A stretch of DNA of 64,000 nucleotides from Megascapheus bottae (taxonomy: Eukaryota > Chordata > Mammalia > Rodentia > Geomyidae): positions 19,756,777 to 19,820,776 of the forward strand of contig JANJXV010000020.1 of assembly GCA_024803745.1 (NCBI GenBank). The letters run 5' to 3'. Under the pieces are notes generated by a model. The model did not search any database. It worked only from the letters and a program-made list of their open reading frames with translations, and was not told where the DNA came from. Shown here one piece after another: positions 57,742 through 64,000 of this stretch (its first letter is position 1; each line of letters begins with the position of its first letter). The translations under genes and the position numbers were made by a program.

Positions 57742-58272
57742 AAAATATATTTTTTAAGATTTTTGTAAGAAAATGGAAAAATTTGGAAAAAAAAACATAT
57801 TAAGTGAAGTAAGCCAGAACCAAAGGAACATAGTCTCAATGGTTTCTCTCATTGGTAATAATTAGTACACAACTAGGATTCTCCTAGCAGAGGATTACAA
57901 TAGCGCAAAACCTAGATACATAGGTCATGTAGGATGAGACTAAGTGAAATGAACTCTAGGGTTATGGAGACAAGAGGTTTATCTTGAATGATAGTTGTTC
58001 TTTAGGTATCATGTTATTTCTCTTCTTTTGCTCTTATGTTTAATCTCATTTTGTTATTGTTACCTAACATATTTTATATATGTTTATTTATTTGAAATAG
58101 GGAAGGGAAGGAGGGAAAACAAGATGATTGGGAGGGGTTGGGGGGGGAAATGGGGACAAAAACATGAGAGGGGATATCAGTGTGCAAGAAGTAGTGCACC
58201 TACTACCTGATAATGTAGCTGTAACCCCTCTATACATTATCCTGACAATTAAAAAATGTATTTTAACATTTT
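57742..58272 (+). mobile_element. L1 3' end insertion, sense
   Basis: Starts in the last codons of ORF2 (gtaagaaaatggaaaaattt, 'attaagtgaagtaagccaga'), then the 3' UTR with a G-rich tract (58098-58156) and the alternative 3' end (gcacctactacctgataatg, agctgtaacccctctataca). Imperfect direct repeats at about 57742-57763 and 58253-58272 (AAAATATATTTT and AAAATGTATTTT cores) are a likely target-site duplication. Confidence 0.86.
58098..58156 (+). other. G-rich tract of L1 3' UTR
   Basis: Repeated G runs (ggaagggaaggagggaaaac, gggaggggttgggggggga). It occupies the same position as the tract at 34206. Confidence 0.7.
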
Positions 58273-58980
58273 CTATATACTATATGCATTTTGTGAAGAC
58301 ATATGTTATATATATATTCATATAAATAAGAAAACTATATAAAATAATTGGAAAATATTTATTCAAATGCAAAACGATCTTTTTATGCAATGGTATCTAT
58401 GATTTATTTGAAATGTGTAACAGATCTTAAATTGAAAGTGCTAATATTTTCCTCTACCAGTTTCAAAAGAAATGGCCAAGTATCATGGCCAAGGATTTAA
58501 ATCATGGGCACCAGAAGTAACAACTTCCTCCTCTTCATTTTCATAATTTTGTAGATAAAATCACTCATGCTATAGGTTAAAGGAAACAAGAGCTTTCACC
58601 TGGGCAAAAAAATATGAGTAGACTATTTGATACATAAACATAAATGGAAATTACATTTGAAACTGCTTTATTTGAAAGCAACTCCTCCAATCAAAACAAA
58701 AAACAACACACACCCTTTCCTGAATTCTAGGTATAAATATTTCCACTGAGAGTCATTCATAAGCTCCTGTCTTCATGTCACTAAAAGTAGAAGGAGATGC
58801 CTAAAATGAATGTAAGCAATTGTAACAAACTACTGAAATATAATATGCCCAAACTTCTCAAATAAAAATGCAAATTAAAACAACAGTTCAGACTATCATT
58901 TTTCACTTAGGAATCAGACAGAAATGAATATGCATGTCTTTTGATCCAGTCCTACATTGCCAGGAAGTTTACTTGAAAAA
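58273..58980. other. Unique AT-rich non-coding DNA
   Basis: About 58690-58920 includes sequence ('aaactactgaaatataatat', 'aatgcaaattaaaacaacag') that could be a very worn L1 piece. Nothing firm. Confidence 0.35.
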
Positions 58981-59204
58981 ATAATAGGGGGCTGGGAGTT
59001 TGGCCTCGTGGTAGAGTGCTTGCCTAGTATGCATAGAGACCTAGGTTGGATTTCTCGGTACCACATACATAGAAAAAAAAGCCAGAAGTGGTGCTGAGGC
59101 TCAAGTGGTAGAGCTCTAGCCTTGTGAAAGTCCAAGGACAGTGCTCAGGCCCTGAGCTAAAGCCCAGAACTGGCAATAAATATATACATGCATACATACA
59201 TACA

Positions 59205-59235
<31 letters not shown>

Positions 59236-59239
59236 TAGG
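58981..59239 (+). mobile_element. IDL-Geo SINE, sense, near consensus
   Basis: Body about 58988-59175: head (ggctgggagtttggcctcgt, ggtagagtgcttgcctagta, B-box-like ggttggatttc), linker (accacatacatagaaaaaaa), right unit (gctgaggctcaagtggtaga, gctctagccttgtgaaagtc, gagctaaagcccagaactgg). The tail is (CATA)n. A possible target-site duplication is AATAATAGGG/ACATATTAGGG around 58980-58988 and 59230-59239. Confidence 0.9.
59186..59233 (+). repeat. (CATA)n microsatellite in SINE tail
   Basis: About twelve CATA units in place of the A-tail. The Met-Tyr-Val-Cys frame on the minus strand is its translation. Confidence 0.96.
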
Positions 59240-60390
59240 GCCAGTTCAAAAAGGTCTGAGGACCAGCATGTTTACTATAATGTTACTTATTGTAGAAGAA
59301 AATTGAAGACATCGGTAACGTTGGGATTGACATATACCCAGCAATGCATGACCTGAAGCAAAATGTTGAATTTCTTTGTGCTTGTTCAGTGCTAACTTCA
59401 CAATGTCATTATTAAACTTAAGTGACTTAAGAGGTGTGAGGAATTTAGAATATCCCTGGCATGTAGTGAGTGCTCAGGAGTGTTCATGATGATATAAGCA
59501 TTAATTTGTGGATTTTTTTTCAGTTATTAAGATAATTTTCCATGTGAATCTTATAATCTAAACCTTATATCAAAAACTGATAAGGATGCCCTATAATTAA
59601 TTTCTGAATTTAAACTTTTCAGTAGTTTTCATATCATGTCATTATCTTTATACAAAGGTATTTCCAATCCTTGTAGATTGATCAGAGGTATTAATCATTA
59701 TTTTCTTTGATTCCTAATGACCTTGTATAACTGGGAAGTTCAAAGAAGCACTAAGTCTCTTGCTTTTATAAGTGTTTTCAGAAAAATAAATCCCTCTTCT
59801 GTTAAACTATTAAATAATTATAGCAACAACTTATTTTGATTTTTATTGTGGCCTGAGTTTTATTATGACATTATAGTCAGTTATGAAACATAAATGATAC
59901 ACTTTTGGAGCAAAAGCAGAAGAGTCCTGATGAATGAAGGTAGGGGTATGAAGTATAAGTTAAAATTCTGATAGCAATGTATATTATTGGTAGTAAATAT
60001 CTGTTAGTATTAGGAGTCAATGGGATTTTAATATTTAAGTCATTTATACTTTTCTAGAAGTTAACTGATAGAGACCTACATTTTGAGAAAAATTGTGCAA
60101 TTTTCTCTGAACAAAGCTAACATCTCAGAAATATGTGTAAATGTACATAGGTAAATATTTCTTAGCTAGCTTATGTATTTCATATCTACTTTCAGGATCC
60201 TAAAAGAAAATTATCATTATGATAGCTATTTGATATAAGTTATGCTAAACATTTGCAAATAGAATGATAATTGATATCAAAGTAAGCCTCATACTTGTTT
60301 TGGTAATCACATTTGATTTAAAGAGAACAGAATTGAAATTTGTTCAAAGGCCATTGGGAGAAAAGCTCAGTAGATTCCCTTTATGGATCC
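59240..60390. other. Unique AT-rich non-coding DNA
   Basis: A short MIR/L2-like 3' end (about 59435-59480, 'cctggcatgtagtgagtgct') is possible. Otherwise nothing recognised. Confidence 0.4.
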
Positions 60391-60392
60391 TT

Positions 60393-60495
60393 GCTCTCAT
60401 CTAGTGGCTGTATAATCTCAAGCAAGTTATTAGACCACTTTACATCTCACATTAATCATTCATGGAAAAATAATAATTGTGCATAATAAGCATTA
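60393..60495 (+). mobile_element. MIR fragment, sense
   Basis: 'tctagtggctgtataatctc', 'aagcaagttattagaccact', then 'atggaaaaataataattgtg' matches the MIR core in order (consensus tagctgtgtgaccttgggca and following). Confidence 0.62.
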
Positions 60496-60697
60496 ACGAT
60501 AATTGTCAATTTTTACCCTTCACTTTTGAGAAAAATATTAAATGACTTCTTACCTATAAGGCTTTAAGGAAAACGTTTAGATTATAAAATAAATACTCTC
60601 AATAAATAACAATTACCTAGTATAATGAACCTATAGTAAAACACATATAAAGCTTTCATTTAAGAAATATTCAGTAAATGTCCTCAGAAATACAGTC

Positions 60698-61027
60698 TCA
60701 GAAGGCAGTTGATTTTTGAGGGTTAATTTTATAGCCTGCTACCCTTCCAAAGTTTTGAATCAGCTCAAGGAGCTTGGGAGTAGAGTCTATAGGATTCTTT
60801 AAATACAGAATCATGTCAGCTGCAAAAAGGGATAGTTTTACTTCCAATTTCCCTACTTGGATCCCCTTTATACTTGCTTCTTGCCTTATTGCACTAGCTA
60901 GGAATTCTAATACTATGTTAAAGAGGAGTGGAGAGAGTGGGCATCCTTGTCTTGTTCCTGATTTTAGAGGTAATGGCTTTAGCTTTTCGCCATTAAGTAT
61001 AATACTAGCTATGGGTTTGTCATACAC
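60698..61027 (-). pseudogene. L1 ORF2 reverse transcriptase fragment (later part)
   Basis: A 109-codon minus-strand frame in which the reverse transcriptase palm is recognisable: residues about 21-38 read [18 protein letters not shown], and about 66-75 read [10 protein letters not shown]. In functional L1 the second motif is FADD with two catalytic aspartates. Here the first aspartate of the pair is alanine (FAAD), so even the intact domain would probably be inactive. The frame continues to [12 protein letters not shown]. Upstream the protein is cut where the sense segment S1 begins. It is the direct continuation of the fragment at 61536-61925. Confidence 0.9.
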
Positions 61028-61078
61028 AGCCTTTATTATATTGAAGAATGTTCCATGGATTCCTAGTTTCTCCAGAGC

Positions 61079-61475
61079 TAAGATTCCACCTCACTCCAGT
61101 TAGAATGGGCAAGATCAGGAAAATGAATAACAACAGATGCTGGAGGGGATGTGGCCAGGAGGGATCACTACTACACTGTTAGTGGGAGTGCAAACTTGTT
61201 TAACCACTATGGAAAACAGTATGGCAGTGCCTCAAAAGGCTAAACATAGAGCTCCCCTATGATCCAGCAATTCCACTACTTGGCATTTACCCAACCATCC
61301 AGAAACTAGGGCATACTAAATCCACTAGCACAACAATGTTCATTGCAGCATTATTCACCATAGCAAAAATATGGAACCAACCTAGATGTCCCTCAGTTGA
61401 TGAGTGGATCAACAAGTTGTGGTATTTGTACACAATGGAATTCTATGCTGCTGTCAGAAAAAAAAAAAACGGCAT
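61079..61475 (+). pseudogene. L1 ORF2 C-terminal fragment (segment S1)
   Basis: Plus-strand ORF2 end region: ccacctcactccagttagaa, 'gatgctggaggggatgtggc', then a frame at 61336 onward reading [20 protein letters not shown] and DEWINKLWYLYTMEFYAAVR. It ends in a run of 12 A followed by cggcat, which still matches the S2 copy (8 A then cgacat), so the A-run is an expanded internal run and not a poly(A) tail. Stops interrupt the upstream part of the frame. Confidence 0.87.
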
Positions 61476-61535
61476 AAAGGGATGTTGGATCTTGTCAAAT
61501 GCCTTTTCCACATCTATTGAGACAATCATGTGATT

Positions 61536-61925
61536 TTAGTCCTTGCTCCTGTTGATGTGTTGAATTATATTAATTGATTTATGTATGTTGAACCAGCTTT
61601 GCCTCCCTGTGATGAATCCTGTTTGATCATAGTGTATAATTGTTTTGATGAGTTGTTCTAGACAGTTGGCCAGTATTTTTTTGAGAAGTTTTGCATCGAT
61701 GTTCATCAAAGAAATAGGTCTATAGTTCTCTTTCTTTGATGAATCTCTGTCTGGTTTGGGGATACTGGCTTCATAGAATGAGTTTGGTAAAAAACCTTCA
61801 TTTTCAATTTCGTTGAAGAGCTTGAGGAGTATTGATGTGAGCTCTGCTTTGAAGACCTTATAGAATTCAGCTGTGAATCCATCTGGCCCTGGGCTTTTCT
61901 TAGGCGGAAGATCTCTTATTGCCAT
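61536..61925 (-). pseudogene. L1 ORF2 reverse transcriptase fragment (early part)
   Basis: A 129-codon minus-strand frame from the start of the ORF2 reverse transcriptase: residues about 9-20 read [12 protein letters not shown], then [37 protein letters not shown] and [11 protein letters not shown], all conserved fingers/palm segments. It stops before the catalytic FADD motif, which lies in the separated fragment at 60698-61027. The endonuclease domain is absent. The reading frame is open for its whole length, which suggests a fairly young insertion. Confidence 0.9.
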
Positions 61926-62046
61926 TTCTATTTCAGTGCTTGAAATAGGCCTGTTTAGTTGGGATAGTTTTTGTTGGTTCAGTGTGGGTATGTTAATACT
62001 GGCTAGGAATTCATCTGTGTCTTCTAGATTCTTAAATTTGTTGGTG

Positions 62047-62724
62047 TAAATCCACTAGCACAACAATGTTCATTGCAGCATTATTCACCATAGCAAAGAT
62101 ATGGAACCAACCTAGACGTCCCTTAGTTGATGAGTGGATCAACAAGATGTGGTATTTGTACACAATGGAATTCTATGCTGCTGTCAGAAAAAAAACGACA
62201 TCAACCCATTTGTTAGGAAATGGAAAGACTTAGAAAAAATCATATTAAGTGAAGTAAGCCAGACTCAAAGGAACTTAGGCTCAATGGTTTCCCTCATTTG
62301 TCATAATCAGTAGAAACCTTGGGCTCTACTAGCAGAGATTTGCAATAGAGCAAAACCTTGATACATAAGGCTGTATAGTATGAAGCTAATTGAAAGGACC
62401 TCCAGGATATTGAAACAAAAGCCATATAATGAATGATTGTTGTCCTTAATGTACTATGTTATCTCTCATCTCTTTTGCTGTCCCTTGATTATATCATAGT
62501 GTTACAGTATCTCACTTTGTTATCTGATATATTGGATATATTTGTATTTGGTTATTTGAAATTTGATAGGGAAGGGGGGAAAACCAAGAAGGGTTGGGGG
62601 TTTGGGGGGGAGGGTCATGGGTACCAAAGACATGTGAAAGGATATCAATGTATGTGAATTAATGGACCTTCTATCTGGCAAATATCATGTAACCCTTTTA
62701 TTAATTACAATAAAATATTAAAAA
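62047..62724 (+). mobile_element. L1 ORF2 end and full 3' UTR (segment S2)
   Basis: Sense: ORF2 end (gttcattgcagcattattca onward), 'attaagtgaagtaagccaga', the 3' UTR with a G-rich tract (62571-62625), 'gatatcaatgtatgtgaatt', 'gaccttctatctggcaaata', and poly(A) signal-like aataaaat with A-tail. The first 155 bases repeat the end of S1. Confidence 0.92.
62571..62625 (+). other. G-rich tract of L1 3' UTR
   Basis: G runs of three to seven (gaaggggggaaaac, aagggttgggggtttggggg, ggagggtcatggg) at the same L1 position as 34206 and 58098. Confidence 0.72.
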
Positions 62725-62737
62725 AGAAATACAGACT

Positions 62738-63084
62738 AAGTATCTTAGAATACAGGTAGCTGAATTTGTAAATGAGGCAGAAGATAGTATAATTCAAAAT
62801 GTGTTTTTAAGTAAATAGCAGCAAGTATATAGGGAAATGATGATAAATCTGAGACATTGATTCCATTTTTGTTGTTATTCTGAAATGCAATCACAAGTGT
62901 CTTTGTTGATATTTCTCAGCATATGGTTTTATTCCTTCAGTTGGTCATGGTAGAAAGGTTATGGCAGAGCAGCATAGCTCTAATGGTAGGTAGGAAGTAG
63001 AAACATAGAATTCCTGTTTTCTGATCTTTCTCTATGACACACCCAGAATTAAACATTAGTAATTTCCTACAGGCTTCTCAATTC
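62738..63084. other. Unique non-coding DNA
   Basis: Nothing recognised. Confidence 0.4.
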
Positions 63085-63657
63085 AAGCAGGCTGTAGAAA
63101 ATGTGGTACTTATACCCAATGGATTTTTACTGATCCACTAAGAAGAATGAGATTGTTACATTTGTAAAGAAATTGAAATACTTAGGAAAAATTATGTCAA
63201 GTGAAGTAAGTTATACCCAGAGTAACAAAGGTTCCTTGTTTTCCTTTATATGTGGAAATTGGATTTAGCTTACAAAGTTGTTGTTAGGTGGTATACAAAT
63301 GTATACAAAAATATTACCAGAAAAATGTAGATTCAAGGGAGATGTCAATAATGTAAATTCTTAGAAAGCCCAAATCAAAGTTCAGTCAAATAAAACACCA
63401 GGAACAAGGTATTTGAAAGGAGTGAAATGGGGTTAAAGCAAAAAGGGTAGACTAGTGCAGAAGGAGGCGAAAGTACAGAGAAGAATCTAAAGTACATCCT
63501 GCAACATGAAGAAGAATTAGGTAAGCAGTGGATAGGGGAAGGTTAGGTGAGAATGTTTAAAGGGTGACTCTGATCAAGATATATTGTATTCGTAAACTGC
63601 TTTGTTAAGTGGAAACTTCTTTGTGCAGCTAAATAATAATGATAATAATAATAATTA
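63085..63657 (+). mobile_element. Old L1 3' end, sense, with (AAT)n tail
   Basis: ORF2-end-like sequence (aaaatgtggtacttataccc, 'gtcaagtgaagtaagttata') leads into an older 3' UTR (gtttaaagggtgactctgat, 'aactgctttgttaagtggaa') and a tail of AAT units (63630-63655). This 3' UTR type is also at 1535-1720 and, antisense, at 27183-27400. Confidence 0.78.
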
Positions 63658-64000
63658 GATTAACCATGCTACTTGTGCCGTAATGCCTTAAAGAATTGAT
63701 GAAAAATGATATTGAACAAAATGTTCTAGTAGATAAAACTCAATCTGCATTTAAAGATGAATGTCTCATTGTAAATCTTAGGTGAAGCATGTTGTTTGTT
63801 TCAGACTGATAATAAGAAATCTATTATAGAGTGGTATATACTTATCACATTAGATAAAAATGGTCATAAAAAGAGAGAATTGGAAGGGCCTTTCTTTTGT
63901 CTGAATGTTTTTAGTCTATGAGGATTATTTTCAGAGATCATATATCCACTGTGAGTGTAAATTTGTAGGCTTGGGATGATCCAGGTGTTTTTGTTCACCA
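63658..64000. other. Unique AT-rich non-coding DNA
   Basis: Nothing recognised up to the end of the window. Confidence 0.4.

Larger units (their letters stand above)
60686..62737. mobile_element. L1 insertion made of four segments in alternating orientation
   Basis: One target-site duplication encloses the whole unit: AGAAATACAGTCT (60686-60698) and AGAAATACAGACT (62725-62737), 12 of 13 bases equal. Inside lie: A2, minus, about 60699-61078 (ORF2 reverse transcriptase, later part); S1, plus, about 61079-61475 (ORF2 C-terminal region); A1, minus, about 61476-62046 (ORF2 up to mid reverse transcriptase); S2, plus, 62047-62724 (ORF2 end, whole 3' UTR, poly(A)). A1 and A2 are contiguous in ORF2, so S1 interrupts one inverted block. 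The outer pattern (inverted 5' part, sense 3' part) is that of twin priming; S1 is the extra piece. S1 has no target-site duplication of its own. Confidence 0.88.

Noticed and set aside
61458..61469. Run of 12 A as the poly(A) tail of an independent L1 insertion
   Set aside because: L1 sequence homologous to the S2 copy continues after it (cggcat versus cgacat), so it is an internal A-run.

Overview
This window looks like non-coding DNA from a mammalian nuclear genome: AT-rich, full of retroposons, and with no exon, rRNA, tRNA gene or CpG-island promoter that I can support. The best taxonomic clue is its dominant repeat, a two-part SINE. The left half resembles a tRNA-Ala/ID element; the right half is a different unit with the core GGCTCAAGTGGTAGAG and a 3' end like TGAGTTCAAGCCCC. 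From memory this matches the IDL-Geo SINE described from Geomyoidea (kangaroo rats, pocket mice, pocket gophers). A rodent of that group is therefore the likely source; this is inference and was not checked against a database.

Layout: 1-2.4 kb holds six SINEs, all antisense. 2.4-5.2 kb is mostly unique, with some SINEs and CA repeats. 5.2-6.2 kb is a GC-rich island with an LTR U5-like left edge. 6.2-16.7 kb is unique AT-rich DNA with SINEs, an L2 copy (about 9.4-10.0 kb) and a large TTTC array (15.05-15.19 kb). 16.7-18.2 kb has an alternating purine/pyrimidine tract, a pyrimidine tract and an inverted L1. 18.2-29.5 kb is mostly unique, with an ancient repeat (22.7-23.1 kb), L1 tails and an L1 nested in a SINE. 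29.5-43.6 kb is mostly unique, with MIR, L2, L1 and SINE copies. 43.6-57.7 kb alternates SINE clusters with long repeat-poor stretches that contain candidate regulatory sequence. 57.7-64 kb has several L1 insertions, including one element built of four segments in alternating orientation.

No protein-coding gene is proposed. Open reading frames with recognisable protein similarity are all L1 ORF2 fragments (reverse transcriptase and C-terminal region), broken by truncation, stops or inversion. The rest are chance frames, low-complexity microsatellite translations, or frames through SINEs and L2. The window is best read as an intergenic desert or a piece of a very large intron.

The most notable content is structural: (1) an L1 at 60.7-62.7 kb with one target-site duplication around four alternating-orientation segments; (2) a clear twin-primed (5'-inverted) L1 at 17.2-18.2 kb; (3) two SINE families with unrelated heads sharing the same 3' half; (4) many of the microsatellites growing from SINE tails; (5) several repeat-free stretches rich in homeodomain/POU-like motifs that deserve a conservation test. 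Repeat boundaries were set by eye and are generally good to about 5-20 bases, except where a target-site duplication fixes them.
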